This document shows, piece after piece, positions 1-8,947 of a stretch of 64,000 nt of DNA. How positions within the stretch are numbered: the first letter of the stretch is position 1; each line of letters opens with the position of its first letter. The DNA is from Burkholderia sp. S171 (GTDB taxonomy: Bacteria > Pseudomonadota > Gammaproteobacteria > Burkholderiales > Burkholderiaceae). Below the pieces are notes generated by a model. It worked only from the letters and a program-made list of their open reading frames with translations, searched no databases and had not been told where the DNA came from. Location of the stretch: contig NZ_LMUF01000030.1 of the NCBI RefSeq assembly GCF_009766085.1, positions 197,460 through 261,459 of the forward strand. Reading direction: 5' to 3'. Made by a program: the position numbers and the translations under genes.

Positions 1-151
1 AGATCACTTTGGTATCGCCGAATTCGACGAGAACCGCCCCTTCCGCATGCTTCGTGTAGTGCCGCGTGATGCGCACATCGCGCAATTGGTCTGCGCTACG
101 GCCGCTCGGGCGGTTAAACGGGGCGGACGGGTTCAGCGTGGAGTCGGTCAT
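1..151 (-). CDS. rph: Ribonuclease PH, N-terminal part (cut by window edge)
   Basis: Only the first 50 codons are inside the window; the rest lies before base 1. The translation begins [20 protein letters not shown] and continues into ...[25 protein letters not shown], which is the characteristic RNase PH start (R-P-S-G-R-x2-D-x-L-R, then the '[13 protein letters not shown]'-like strand). RNase PH is a phosphorolytic 3'-5' exoribonuclease that trims tRNA 3' ends in the cytoplasm. The gene is divergent from yicC, an arrangement common in proteobacteria where rph and yicC are neighbours. ATG at 149-151. Confidence 0.9.
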   Translation of the reverse strand, partial: MTDSTLNPSAPFNRPSGRSADQLRDVRITRHYTKHAEGAVLVEFGDTKVI

Positions 152-509
152 GGAGGAGGCAAAGTGAAAGAAACGCAGTGAAAGGAGCTTCGGCGCACGG
201 TAAAAAAAGCGTAAAAAAACGCGCCAAGGTTCGAATTTTATCCGCAATCGGAGTGAGCGTCCGTCGCGCCTTTCCGGGTTCATCCCGCGTTGATCCGCGC
301 GCGCCGCGTTGCGGCATTGCGTTTCCCCGGGCGGGATCGGCAAAAATGGGATAATGCCAGCTTCCTCGCCCGGCCAACATTGCCTGCCATTTCGCGCAGC
401 TTCACGCCGGGCGTTTCGAAGCGAACTGGCCGTGCCGCGCGAGTAGCGAGCAGTAAGCAACACGCGAGCAACACGCGAGCCGCCACGGCCTTCAATTACG
501 GACGCGACA
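152..509. other. Divergent intergenic region rph / yicC
   Basis: About 360 bases between the divergent rph and yicC starts. No convincing gene is seen. A GGATAAT stretch at 349-355 could be a -10 element for yicC, but no -35 hexamer sits at a good distance, so no promoter is called. Confidence 0.4.
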
Positions 510-1442
510 ATGATCTACAGCATGACAGGCTACGCCAGCGCGACGCGCGAAGTAGCGTCGGACGGCGCGGGCGCCAATGGCTCGGGCGTGGGGGTATCGG
601 TGGAATTGCGCACGGTGAATTCGCGCTTCCTCGACATGAATTTCCGCATGCCCGAAGACGTGCGCGTCTGCGAGCCGCAATTGCGCGAAATGCTGATGAA
701 CAAGCTCTCGCGCGGCAAGGTCGATATCCGCATCAACCTGAATCGCGCAGAGCAGACGACCATTGCAGGCGTGCTCAATCGCGATGCGCTGTCGCAACTC
801 GCCGCGCTCGAACGCTCGGTGCTGGATATTTTCCCCGATGCCGAGCGCATGCGCACCGGTGAAATCCTGCGCTGGCCGGGCATTTTGTCGGAGAGCGGCG
901 TGTCGGCGGAAACGCTGCGCGACGCGGTTCTGGCATGCGGCAAGCAGGCGATTGCCGAACTCATCGATGTCCGCGCCCGTGAAGGCGCCGCGCTTAGCTC
1001 CGTGCTGATCGCGAACGTGACGGAAATGGAAGCGATCGTGGCCAAGGTCACGCCGCTCGTGCCGGAACTGATCACGAAGCATCAGCAGAAGATTGTCGAG
1101 CGTTTGCAGGACGCGCTTGGGATTGCGTCGCCGGAAGGCACGCAAACCAGTATTCCACGCGAGGAAATCGCGGAACGGATTCGCCAGGAAGTGACTATTT
1201 ACGGCATCCGTATCGACATCACCGAGGAATTGCAGCGTCTCTCCGCGCATCTGGCGGAAACGCGCCACGTACTGCAAAAGGGCGGCAAAGTGGGCAAGCG
1301 GCTCGACTTCATGATGCAGGAGCTGAATCGCGAAGCGAACACGCTCGGGTCGAAGGCGGCGGCGAAAGAACTCGCGGATTCGTCGATGACGCTCAAATTG
1401 CTCATCGAACAGATGCGCGAGCAAGTGCAAAACCTGGAGTAA
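510..1442 (+). CDS. yicC: YicC/YloC family endoribonuclease
   Basis: 310 aa, slightly longer than E. coli YicC (287 aa). The N-terminus [14 protein letters not shown] matches the family start 'MIxSMTGYAR'. The C-terminal half has the conserved block with [20 protein letters not shown] followed by [16 protein letters not shown] at the very end, typical of the YicC-like and DUF1732 parts. Members of this family cleave RNA, and E. coli YicC is linked to sRNA (RyhB) turnover; that role is known from the family, not shown here. It lies 7 bases before gmk, whose ribosome binding site overlaps its last codons, so the two are probably co-transcribed. Confidence 0.9.
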   Translation: MIYSMTGYASATREVASDGAGANGSGVGVSVELRTVNSRFLDMNFRMPEDVRVCEPQLREMLMNKLSRGKVDIRINLNRAEQTTIAGVLNRDALSQLAALERSVLDIFPDAERMRTGEILRWPGILSESGVSAETLRDAVLACGKQAIAELIDVRAREGAALSSVLIANVTEMEAIVAKVTPLVPELITKHQQKIVERLQDALGIASPEGTQTSIPREEIAERIRQEVTIYGIRIDITEELQRLSAHLAETRHVLQKGGKVGKRLDFMMQELNREANTLGSKAAAKELADSSMTLKLLIEQMREQVQNLE

Positions 1443-1449
1443 CGCCGCC

Positions 1450-2115
1450 ATGAACGACGCACAACGCAACACCTACGCCGGGGTCTATCCGGGCAACCTG
1501 TTCATGGTCGTGGCGCCGTCGGGCGCGGGCAAGTCGACGCTGGTCAACGCGCTGCTCGCGCAGGATCAGGCAATCCGGCTGTCCGTGTCGTACACCACGC
1601 GCGAACCGCGTCCGGGCGAGCAAAACGGCGTTCAATACCATTTCGCTTCCGTCGATGACTTCATGGCGCGCCACGCCGCCGGCGAGTTCCTCGAAAGCGC
1701 GGAAGTGCACGGCAACTACTACGCCACGTCGCGCGTGTGGATTGAAGAGCAGATGAAAAGCGGCCACGACGTGCTGCTTGAAATCGATTGGCAAGGCGCG
1801 CAACAGGTCAAGAAACGCTTTCGCAATGCGGTGGAAATCTTCATCCTGCCGCCGTCACTGGATGCGCTGGAAGAGCGCCTGAAGAAGCGTGGCCAGGACT
1901 CGCCGAACGTCATCGTGCGGCGTTTGCTGGCCGCCGGCAGCGAGATGGCGCATGCGCCGGAAGCGGAATATGTGCTGATCAACGAGAACTTCGAGCGCGC
2001 TCTCGGCGAATTGCAGTGTCTCGTTGCGGCCACACGGCTACGTTTCGGTTCACAGTACGCCCGTCATACGCAGTTGTTTGTCGAGTTAGGCATACACTCG
2101 CCGCACGCCGAGTGA
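1450..2115 (+). CDS. gmk: Guanylate kinase
   Basis: 221 aa. Phosphorylates GMP to GDP with ATP. The P-loop APSGAGKST is at residues 22-30, followed by the GMP-binding region '[21 protein letters not shown]' near residues 45-65 and the strand '[15 protein letters not shown]' around residue 105. Length and motif order fit bacterial Gmk with a short N-terminal extension. The ribosome binding site GGAG lies in the end of yicC, 10 bases before the ATG. It is followed by rpoZ and spoT, the usual gmk-rpoZ-spoT order, tying guanine nucleotide supply to (p)ppGpp metabolism. Confidence 0.97.
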   Translation: MNDAQRNTYAGVYPGNLFMVVAPSGAGKSTLVNALLAQDQAIRLSVSYTTREPRPGEQNGVQYHFASVDDFMARHAAGEFLESAEVHGNYYATSRVWIEEQMKSGHDVLLEIDWQGAQQVKKRFRNAVEIFILPPSLDALEERLKKRGQDSPNVIVRRLLAAGSEMAHAPEAEYVLINENFERALGELQCLVAATRLRFGSQYARHTQLFVELGIHSPHAE

Positions 2116-2172
2116 ACGGGGCTTTCCGGTCACATAAGGTAGAATGAAGAACATATCGAGAAGGAATCAACC

Positions 2173-2376
2173 ATGGCCCGCATCACCGTCGAAGACTGTC
2201 TGAAAATGATCCCCAATCGCTTCGAGCTCGCGCTCGCAGCAACGTATCGCGCGCGCCAGCTCGCTCAAGGCCATACGCCGAAGATCGAAAGCCGCGACAA
2301 ACCGACTGTTGTTGCGCTGCGCGAAATCGCAGCCGGTCAGGTCGGCGTTGAGATGTTGAAGAAGGTTCCGGTCTGA
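2173..2376 (+). CDS. rpoZ: RNA polymerase omega subunit
   Basis: 67 aa, full length for the betaproteobacterial omega subunit. [30 protein letters not shown] is the family's helical core that clamps the beta' C-terminus; [13 protein letters not shown] follows. A good ribosome binding site (AAGGA) sits 7 bases before the ATG. Lies between gmk and spoT as in most proteobacteria. Confidence 0.97.
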   Translation: MARITVEDCLKMIPNRFELALAATYRARQLAQGHTPKIESRDKPTVVALREIAAGQVGVEMLKKVPV

Positions 2377-2438
2377 TTACGGGTCCGGACGTCTACGCGC
2401 ATTGTCACTAACCGCGTCAGCAAACCACGGAGGCGGCC

Positions 2439-4871
2439 ATGAATCCTGTTCCATCGTCCGTCTCTGTGGACCCGCATAACGACGTTCTTAGCACCGAGCC
2501 TCATTCCGGGGCACATGCTGAAAACCACGCGCACGATCATGACAACGCTCATGATGCCGACTCGCCCTCGGCGGCGCGCAAGTACATCGACGCAGTTCTC
2601 GAACAATCGTTTCGCCATCTGTTCGGGCCGACTGCCACACCGGAAAAGCCGCGCCGCCACGACGTCGTTTCCATTGCGAAACTGACCACCGAGCTGGCCG
2701 CGTACCTTTCGCCGGAAGAAATCAAGCAGGTCAAGCTGGCTTTCCATTTCAGCGATGAAGCCCATCTTGGGCAATATCGTCAAAGTGGCGAGCCGTACAT
2801 CACGCATCCGGTTGCGGTCGCGGAAATCTGCGCCAGCTGGAAACTCGACGATCAATCGATCATGGCGGCGTTGCTGCATGACGTGATCGAAGATCAGGGC
2901 GTGACGAAGACCGAAATCGCGGAACGCTTCGGGCCGAAGGTTGCAGAACTGGTCGATGGCTTGTCGAAGCTGGACAAGATGGAGTTCCGCAATCGCGAGG
3001 AAGCGCAGGCGGAAAATTTCCGCAAGATGCTGCTCGCCATGGCGCGCGACGTCCGCGTGATCCTCGTCAAGCTGGCGGACCGGTTGCACAACATGCGCAC
3101 GCTGGGTGCGGTGCCACCGGAGAAACGGCGTCGCGTGGCGCGTGAAACCATCGACATTTATGCGCCTATTGCGCATCGGCTTGGGTTGAACAACACGTAT
3201 CGCGAACTTCAGGACCTGAGCTTCGCGAACTTCAATCCGCATCGGTACGCCACGCTCGAGCGCGCCGTGAAGGCTGCTCGCGGCAACCGGCGCGAAGTGG
3301 TGGGCAAGATCCTTGAAGCGGTCCAGCGCACCATTGCGGACGCGAAAATCAAGGCCGACGTGACCGGCCGCGAGAAAACCATTTTCAGCATTTACAAGAA
3401 GATGCGCGACAAGCAGTTGTCGTTCTCGCAAGTGCTCGACGTCTACGGCTTTCGCGTGGTCGTGGATACGGCGCTCGAATGTTATACGTGCATCGGCGCG
3501 CTGCACGCGCTCTACAAACCGGTGCCGGGCAAGTTCAAGGATTACATCGCCATTCCCAAGGTGAACGGCTATCAGTCGTTGCACACCACGCTCGTGGGCC
3601 CGTTTGGTGCGCCAATCGAGTTCCAGATCCGCACGCGCAAGATGCACGAAATCGCGGAAGCGGGCGTGGCAGCACATTGGCTCTACAAGAATGGCGGCGC
3701 GGATCTGAACGATGTGCAAAAGCGCGCGCACCAATGGCTAAAGTCGCTGCTCGACATTCAAAGCGAAGCCGGCGATTCCAGCGAATTCCTGGAACACGTC
3801 AAGATCGACCTGTTCCCCGATGCGGTCTACGTGTTCACGCCCAAGTCGAAGATCATGCCGCTGCCGCGCGGTGCGACGGCGCTGGATTTTGCGTATTCCA
3901 TTCACAGCGACCTTGGCAATCAATGCGTCGCGGTGAAGATCAATAACGAGTTGCTGCCACTGCGCACGGAGTTGAAAAGCGGCGATATCGTGGAAGTAAT
4001 CACGGCGCCTTATTCGAAGCCGAACCCTGCGTGGCTTGGTTTTGTGCGTACCGGCAAGGCGCGCTCGGCCATTCGTCACTATCTCAAGACCATGCGGTTA
4101 AACGAGTCAGTGCAACTGGGCGAACGGCTCGTCGATCAATGCCTCAAGAGCTATGGCCTGGCGTTGTCGGAAGTGACGCCGGAAGCTTGGGAAAAGCTGG
4201 CGCAATGGACGGGCAACAAGAGCCGTCAGGAAATTTTCGCGGATATCGGCCTTGGCCGGCGCGTGGCCGCCGTCATGGCGAAGCGCATTGAAGTGCTGAT
4301 GACCGGTCGCGACGACGACGATTCCCCGCGCGAGAATTTCAGCACGAATACTGCGCCGCCGGTGGTGATCACGGGCACGGAAGGCATGTCGGTGCAGCTG
4401 TCTGCCTGCTGCCGCCCGATCCCCGGCGACGACATCATGGGTTACATCGGCATTGGGCTGGGCATGGCGATTCACACCACCGAATGCCGTGTGGCCCAGC
4501 GCATTCACAAGCGCGATCCGGGCCGATGGATTGACGTGGCCTGGGCGCCGCAGCCGGGCCGTCTATTCGATGTCGCCATCAAGGTGCTCGTCAGCACGTC
4601 GAAGGGCGTATTCGCCCGCGTAGCGGCTGATATTACGTCCGCCGATGCCAACATTGTCCACATCGCCATGGACGAGGACGTGACGCAGGAATCTACCGTG
4701 CTGCGTTTCGTCATCCAGGTCAGCGATCGCGTGCACCTGGCGAACGTCATGCGGCGCGTGCGCACGAACCCGGACGTGATGCGCATCGCGCGCGAGCGGC
4801 CGAGTGACGAGCCGCATCATCGCAATACCGAAGGCGGCATGCGGATCGATCGCGAACGCGGCGATTATTAA
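2439..4871 (+). CDS. spoT: Bifunctional (p)ppGpp synthetase/hydrolase
   Basis: 810 aa, longer than E. coli SpoT (702 aa) because of a poorly conserved N-terminal tail of about 85 residues that is rich in His and Asp (HAENHAHDHDNAHD, residues 26-39). The hydrolase HD domain follows (HDVIED, H147-D152). Next are the synthetase domain with KFKDYIAIPKVNGYQSLHT near residue 365, the TGS domain (VYVFTPKSKIMPLPRGATALDF, near 470) and a C-terminal ACT domain (about 705-785). The basic KFKD motif, instead of the acidic ExDD of RelA, and the intact HD pair indicate a bifunctional enzyme. Strong GGAGG ribosome binding site 5 bases before the ATG. It makes and degrades the alarmone (p)ppGpp. Confidence 0.95.
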   Translation: MNPVPSSVSVDPHNDVLSTEPHSGAHAENHAHDHDNAHDADSPSAARKYIDAVLEQSFRHLFGPTATPEKPRRHDVVSIAKLTTELAAYLSPEEIKQVKLAFHFSDEAHLGQYRQSGEPYITHPVAVAEICASWKLDDQSIMAALLHDVIEDQGVTKTEIAERFGPKVAELVDGLSKLDKMEFRNREEAQAENFRKMLLAMARDVRVILVKLADRLHNMRTLGAVPPEKRRRVARETIDIYAPIAHRLGLNNTYRELQDLSFANFNPHRYATLERAVKAARGNRREVVGKILEAVQRTIADAKIKADVTGREKTIFSIYKKMRDKQLSFSQVLDVYGFRVVVDTALECYTCIGALHALYKPVPGKFKDYIAIPKVNGYQSLHTTLVGPFGAPIEFQIRTRKMHEIAEAGVAAHWLYKNGGADLNDVQKRAHQWLKSLLDIQSEAGDSSEFLEHVKIDLFPDAVYVFTPKSKIMPLPRGATALDFAYSIHSDLGNQCVAVKINNELLPLRTELKSGDIVEVITAPYSKPNPAWLGFVRTGKARSAIRHYLKTMRLNESVQLGERLVDQCLKSYGLALSEVTPEAWEKLAQWTGNKSRQEIFADIGLGRRVAAVMAKRIEVLMTGRDDDDSPRENFSTNTAPPVVITGTEGMSVQLSACCRPIPGDDIMGYIGIGLGMAIHTTECRVAQRIHKRDPGRWIDVAWAPQPGRLFDVAIKVLVSTSKGVFARVAADITSADANIVHIAMDEDVTQESTVLRFVIQVSDRVHLANVMRRVRTNPDVMRIARERPSDEPHHRNTEGGMRIDRERGDY

Positions 4872-4994
4872 AGCCTGGCGTTCGCCTCTTGGCGAAAGCG
4901 GCCGGCGGAATTGAGTCTGGGTCTGAACTCGATCCGCCACCGCTGAAAAGCGACCTGCGTGCCTGTACCCATTCTGCGTACACAGGGGGCACTT

Positions 4995-5486
4995 ATGAAA
5001 ACATCAGAACTGGAAGGCGCCGAACTCGACTATTGGGTCGCGCGCGGTTTGCACGACTTCATCCGCGAAATTCATTTCACCGATGGCGGCCAGACGCTGT
5101 CCATCCGCGGCAATGACCGTGGCCGGGCATGGGACGGGCGTTTCCTGCCGTCGACATCGTGGGAAGCGGCATCAGTCGTACTGGAGCGCGCATGCCGGCT
5201 GGAGATGAACGACCACGGACGGGGCGAAGTCGTGTGCGCGGCGATATTCGGCAAGGCCGGCGCGGAAGTGGAGGGGCGCGGACCGTCGTTACGTATCGCA
5301 TTGCTGCGAGCGTTTCTGCTGCATGCGTTCGGAGACACGGTGGACGATGAGTTTCCGCATCGTTCGCAAATGCTGCTGGGGGAACGGGCTGAACTGCTGG
5401 GTGAGCAGAGCGCGGTGGCGACAGTTGAAGATGCACCGCTGCCGGATGGACGTATCGGCGATATTGGGTCGACTGCGCGGCAGTAA
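4995..5486 (+). CDS. Phage NinX-like (DUF2591-type) protein
   Basis: 163 aa. The start MKTSELEGAELDYWVARGL is very close to the family signature of lambdoid phage NinX proteins (DUF2591: 'MKTSELxGxALDWAVA'). The following part (WDGRFLPSTSWEAASVVLERACRLEMNDHG) also fits the 'FxPSTDWxxGGPIIER' region. Function is unknown; in phages it lies in the nin region. Here it stands alone between spoT and tRNA-Arg without other phage genes, so it is either a domesticated phage remnant or a chromosomal family member. ATG at 4995 was chosen because GGGGG lies 5 bases upstream and family similarity begins there. Confidence 0.75.
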   Translation: MKTSELEGAELDYWVARGLHDFIREIHFTDGGQTLSIRGNDRGRAWDGRFLPSTSWEAASVVLERACRLEMNDHGRGEVVCAAIFGKAGAEVEGRGPSLRIALLRAFLLHAFGDTVDDEFPHRSQMLLGERAELLGEQSAVATVEDAPLPDGRIGDIGSTARQ

Positions 5487-5605
5487 GGGCGTTTGTTGGG
5501 CCTCACGCGCTGTTCGTAGGAAAGCTTGTTTCTCGCGTTCGCCGAAAACCGTGCGCCGCATAAGACCGGCGTGCGGATTTCGCTTGCGCAAACGCCCGCA
5601 CAAAC

Positions 5606-5634
5606 AAAAAGGGCCTTCCGTGAGGAAGGCCCTT
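5606..5634 (-). terminator. Rho-independent terminator after tRNA-Arg pair
   Basis: Nine-base-pair GC-rich stem (5611-5619 with 5624-5632) around loop GTGA. On the minus strand it is followed by TTTTT (complement of 5606-5610). It lies 8 bases beyond the 3' end of the downstream tRNA-Arg gene, so it would end the tRNA transcript. Confidence 0.85.
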
Positions 5635-5641
5635 CTAAAAC

Positions 5642-5718
5642 TGGTGCGGCTGGCAGGATTCGAACCCACGACCCCTTGGTTCGTAGCCAAGTACTCTATC
5701 CATCTGAGCTACAGCCGC
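5642..5718 (-). tRNA. tRNA-Arg (ACG), copy 2
   Basis: 77-base cloverleaf on the minus strand: acceptor GCGGCTG pairs with CAGCCGC, anticodon loop CTACGAA gives anticodon ACG (decodes CGU/CGC/CGA after A-to-I editing), T-arm GTGGGTTCGAATCC..., CCA encoded. Identical over its full length to the copy at 5796-5872 and separated from it by 77 bases. Confidence 0.97.
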
Positions 5719-5795
5719 GCATGAAACAGGGTAATACAAAAAGCTGATGCGGGAAACGCTTGCGTGAAACAAAAAACTAAAACGCTTTGAAGAAG

Positions 5796-5872
5796 TGGTG
5801 CGGCTGGCAGGATTCGAACCCACGACCCCTTGGTTCGTAGCCAAGTACTCTATCCATCTGAGCTACAGCCGC
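5796..5872 (-). tRNA. tRNA-Arg (ACG), copy 1
   Basis: Same 77-base sequence as the copy at 5642-5718, with anticodon ACG and encoded CCA. It is the upstream gene of the pair, and both could share one transcript ending at the terminator near 5606. Confidence 0.97.
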
Positions 5873-6011
5873 ACGCGAGACCAAGAGTATAGCCAAGCTC
5901 TCCCAAAAAAGGAAGGGTTACGCCGCGATTTATGTAATACCGATCGCCTTCGTGTTACCGTGCATAGGAGCTATCTCGCTCCTCTTCACGTTATTTTGAG
6001 CGGTTTGCACC

Positions 6012-6572
6012 ATGAACAAAGCATTTGTAAAGGAATCGGACGAGAGCGACGAAGATCTCGACCTCGAGCAACCCGCGGGCGTCCCACCCGGCACCAAGAA
6101 CTACATCACTCCAGCGGGACATCAGCGTCTGCGCGACGAGTTGCTGCATTTGCTGGACGTCGAGCGGCCGGATGTCGTGAAACTGCTTTCCTGGGCGGCG
6201 TCCAATGGCGACCGATCGGAGAACGGTGATTACATTTACGGTAAGCGGCGCCTGCGCGAGATTGACCGGAGGATTCGCTTCCTGACCAAGCGGCTCGACA
6301 AGGCGGAAGTGGTGGACAGCAGCCTGCAGGAAAACGTCGACCAGGTGTTTTTCGGCGCAACGGTGGATTACGCCGGCGACGATGGAGAAGTGCACACGGT
6401 GAGAATCGTAGGCGTGGACGAAGTGAATCTGGATGTCGGGCACGTGAGCTGGATCTCGCCGATCGCCCGTGCCTTGCTCAAGGCCAAGGTCGGCGACACG
6501 GTCACGCTGCACACGCCCGCAGGCGTGCAGCAGATCGATATCCTCGATGTACGTTATCCGGCGAAGGCCTGA
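6012..6572 (+). CDS. greB: Transcription elongation factor GreB
   Basis: 186 aa; E. coli GreB is 158 aa, and the difference is mostly an acidic N-terminal tail (MNKAFVKESDESDEDLDLEQ). The N-terminal coiled coil runs from about residue 35 to 105 and carries the tip NGDRSENGDYIYGKRRLREIDRRI with the acidic D-x2-E-x2-D residues that reach into the RNA polymerase secondary channel. The C-terminal FKBP-like domain (VFFGATVDY...WISPIARALLKAKVGDTVTLHTP) follows. GreB rescues backtracked RNA polymerase by stimulating transcript cleavage. Confidence 0.95.
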   Translation: MNKAFVKESDESDEDLDLEQPAGVPPGTKNYITPAGHQRLRDELLHLLDVERPDVVKLLSWAASNGDRSENGDYIYGKRRLREIDRRIRFLTKRLDKAEVVDSSLQENVDQVFFGATVDYAGDDGEVHTVRIVGVDEVNLDVGHVSWISPIARALLKAKVGDTVTLHTPAGVQQIDILDVRYPAKA

Positions 6573-6622
6573 AGCGCTTCATCTGAAGCTGTAAGGCCAG
6601 AAACCTCAAGAACCTCAAGACG

Positions 6623-6652
6623 AAAAAAAGGCGCCGCAAGCGGCGCCTTTTT
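6623..6652. terminator. Bidirectional terminator between greB and porin
   Basis: GC-only stem (6630-6636 with 6641-6647) with a CAAG loop, flanked by a run of A on the left and a run of T on the right. It can end transcription of greB (plus) and of the convergent porin gene (minus). Confidence 0.88.
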
Positions 6653-6678
6653 CACATCGGTACAACCTTGAACAAGAC

Positions 6679-7821
6679 TTAGAAGCGGTGGCGAATGCCA
6701 ACCGTTGCCGAGACTTGGTTCGGGGTCGACGACATGCCTACGCCGTTGATCGGAGCGCCAATGCCGCTGTCGCCCAGGTCAAGCGCGTGAACGTATTCGC
6801 CTTGCAGGTACACGTCCGTGCGCTTCGACAGCGAATAAGCTGTTTGCAGGCTGAACTGATGGAACGACGGCTTTTCGCCATCGAGACGAGCATCGGTGTA
6901 CGTGTACGCGCCTGCCAGGCTCAGGGCCGGGGTCAGTGCATAGTGGGCGTTCAGCTCATAGTTGTTGAAGCGAGCGTAGTTGCCAATCGCGATGTTGCCC
7001 GTGTTGCCAACCGTAGCACCGTTGATGCTTGCTGCATCTTCAAGCTTGGTTTGCGTGAACACGAAACCAACCGTTGCCGGGCCGAACGCGTAGTTCAAGC
7101 CAGCGCCGAACGTGCGTTGCAGACCTGCGTTGAACGTGTTGTCGCCAGCAACAGCACCGTTGGCGTTGTTGATTGCGCCAGCCGTGATGTTGTTGTTCAG
7201 TTGCAAGTAAGCTGCAGCAATGTTCAACGGGCCGTAGTTATACGACGCGCCAACGCTGTACGAGCGGTTGTTCGCGAAACCATCAGCCTGGTTCGAGAAA
7301 CCATACAACGCGCCGAACTTGAAGCCGGCGTAGTTCGCGCTCTGGTACTTGACCGAGTTGTTGATACGGAACGAGTTGTCGAGGTTGTCGTTGTCGAACG
7401 GGTGAGCGAACTGCGTGCCACCGTATTGCGTGCCGGTCAGAGCCAACGGGCCGAGATAGTCGACCACGGAGTCATACTGACGACCCAACGTGACGGTACC
7501 AAACTGGTTGCTCGACAAACCAACGAAGGCTTGACGGCCGAATTCGCGACCTTGCTGGCCGAGCGTACCGTTCGCAATGCTGAAGCCGTTTTCCAACGTG
7601 AAGATTGCCTTCAGGCCACCGCCGAGGTCTTCAGAGCCGCGCAGGCCCCAACGGCTGCCGTTCACCGCGCCGCTCGTCATCTTGAAGTTATGTGAACCGT
7701 TTTGATTGTTCGTGTACGTCAGGCCAGCATCGATCAAACCGTACAACGTCACGCTGCTTTGAGCATGAGCGGCGGTTGCAAATACGCCCGACAGGGCGGC
7801 GACCATGAGAGTCTTTTTCAT
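6679..7821 (-). CDS. Gram-negative outer-membrane porin
   Basis: 380 aa. A clear signal peptide (MKKTLMVAALSGVFATAAHA, then QSSVTLYG) is followed by SSVTLYGLIDAGLTYTNNQ, the standard first strand of Burkholderia general porins. It ends in VSATVGIRHRF with the terminal Phe needed for BAM-mediated assembly. Alternating aromatic/polar strands and loops such as GSRWGLRGSEDLGGGLKAIF and FGRQAFVGLSS fit the 16-strand trimeric porin family. Forms a diffusion channel in the outer membrane. Codon use is strongly biased (e.g. AAC, GGC), as expected for a highly expressed gene. A long upstream region (7822-8228) separates it from the next genes. Confidence 0.95.
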   Translation of the reverse strand: MKKTLMVAALSGVFATAAHAQSSVTLYGLIDAGLTYTNNQNGSHNFKMTSGAVNGSRWGLRGSEDLGGGLKAIFTLENGFSIANGTLGQQGREFGRQAFVGLSSNQFGTVTLGRQYDSVVDYLGPLALTGTQYGGTQFAHPFDNDNLDNSFRINNSVKYQSANYAGFKFGALYGFSNQADGFANNRSYSVGASYNYGPLNIAAAYLQLNNNITAGAINNANGAVAGDNTFNAGLQRTFGAGLNYAFGPATVGFVFTQTKLEDAASINGATVGNTGNIAIGNYARFNNYELNAHYALTPALSLAGAYTYTDARLDGEKPSFHQFSLQTAYSLSKRTDVYLQGEYVHALDLGDSGIGAPINGVGMSSTPNQVSATVGIRHRF

Positions 7822-8228
7822 CTTTGTAACTCCGAGAGCAGTTTGGGTCTGACAACCCAGGCTTGAAGGAAACCTTCACTCGACGCGCTGCGAGAGGCGC
7901 AGTCAGGTGATTTCGTGTGCCAACAGAAGACACAGTCGTTTCCGGACCAGACGAAGTGTAAAGACGGTGTTACAGAGGTGGCATTCCGATTTACGCAATA
8001 AAGTATTCTGCGATCGGCAATGATTAAGAAACGCAATCTAAGCCTTTACTGGCAAGGCTTTGCGGGGGAATGGCGGGGGCGAGTGCGGAGTGTCAACAGG
8101 GCTTCGTTGCGCAATTGCGACATGCGCTATCGTTAAAATACAACGCCAATAATCCTAAATGTCGATTGTTGACGGAACAGCAATAGATGATTGCAAGATC
8201 TGTTGATGATTGGGAGATAGCGTGCCGC
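7822..8228. other. Porin upstream region
   Basis: About 400 bases without a believable gene. It must hold the porin promoter (minus strand) and the start of the candidate small RNA promoter (plus strand). Open frames crossing it (e.g. minus 7818-8036) have no ribosome binding site or family resemblance. Confidence 0.5.
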
Positions 8229-8240
8229 TATACTTGGTTC

Positions 8241-8323
8241 ACTGCTTTCCGAAGCAGACTTTTTCGTTGACGGAAAAGATCTCCAAACTTTGTCGGCGCG
8301 ACTTCCCAGTCGCGCTTTTTTTT
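8241..8323 (+). ncRNA. Candidate small RNA with three hairpins
   Basis: A TATACT -10 hexamer at 8229-8234 predicts a start near 8241. From there about 83 bases can fold into three hairpins: CTGCTT-TCCG-AAGCAG (8242-8257), an imperfect U/A-rich hairpin around CGTTGACG (8260-8279), and a perfect eight-pair terminator stem (8296-8315) followed by eight T. No open reading frame of note lies within. The -35 region is weak: TTGATG lies 20 bases upstream, so spacing is long. Nothing else nearby explains the terminator, since the flanking genes both run on the minus strand. Family unknown. Confidence 0.5.
8296..8323 (+). terminator. Strong Rho-independent terminator (orphan)
   Basis: Eight-base-pair perfect stem GCGCGACT / AGTCGCGC with loop TCCC, directly followed by TTTTTTTT. 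It is on the plus strand, while both neighbouring protein genes are on the minus strand; it is best explained by the candidate small RNA starting near 8241. Confidence 0.85.
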
Positions 8324-8369
8324 GCCTGAACGGACTCAATGTCCGGAGCCTGCGCCAGGCACTGTTCGC

Positions 8370-8648
8370 TTAGAGAGCCGCTTCCAACGCTTCTTCTGGC
8401 ATAGCTTCAGCTTCATTACCAACTTCGAGTAATTCCGATCCGTCGGTGCTATCGAACGTTAGCGGACTCGATATTGTCCAGTCTTCCATCACATAACGGC
8501 GTGCATCCATTGGCGAGGACAAGAGGTTCTGCCAATGATCGCCATGCCATGCCGGGTCGAAATCCAGAGCTGAATGCGATTCCACTACTGCCTGGGGCGC
8601 TACTAACGTCCTGATCCAGGAAAACATGCTTTTGAGTTCGGTCGTCAC
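8370..8648 (-). CDS. Small hypothetical protein
   Basis: 92 aa, family not recognised. It begins with GTG (8646-8648) preceded by a strong GGAGG at 8 bases, which supports translation. The protein is acidic (C-terminal LLEVGNEAEAMPEEALEAAL), rich in Asp/Glu/Trp (FDPAWHGDHWQNLL, MEDWTISSP), with no signal peptide or membrane segment. Lies between the candidate sRNA terminator and a 300-base AT-richer gap. Probably a small cytoplasmic protein; function not inferred. Confidence 0.6.
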   Translation of the reverse strand: MTTELKSMFSWIRTLVAPQAVVESHSALDFDPAWHGDHWQNLLSSPMDARRYVMEDWTISSPLTFDSTDGSELLEVGNEAEAMPEEALEAAL

Positions 8649-8947
8649 AACAATGACCTCCTTTAAAGTGCTTGCAGTACGCTCTTATGATGCCAATAGC
8701 GCATTTCGGTAACAAGGCTCGTATACGCTTACGATTCGACTAAATTAGTTACAAGCTAAGTAAATATTTCCTATTTGTCGATATCGACGGTTTAATCCGG
8801 AATTATTACGACCGGTTGTTCTCTTTTCATCCGTCGTAATTCGAACGCGCAGGTGGACAAAGATTGGAAGCGCCTCTCTTGCGTCCAGCTGGCTTGGTGG
8901 CGGCGAACGGCCTGCAACCACCGGCGCTTGAATTGCGGTGAGCTAAA

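Noticed and set aside
492..1472. 326-codon open frame antisense to yicC
   Set aside because: It is the mirror of the YicC coding sequence with an Arg/His/Ala-rich translation and no family features; typical of high-GC antisense frames.
2337..3734. 465-codon open frame antisense to spoT
   Set aside because: Lies entirely opposite a well-supported gene; the translation lacks motifs and is His/Arg-rich.
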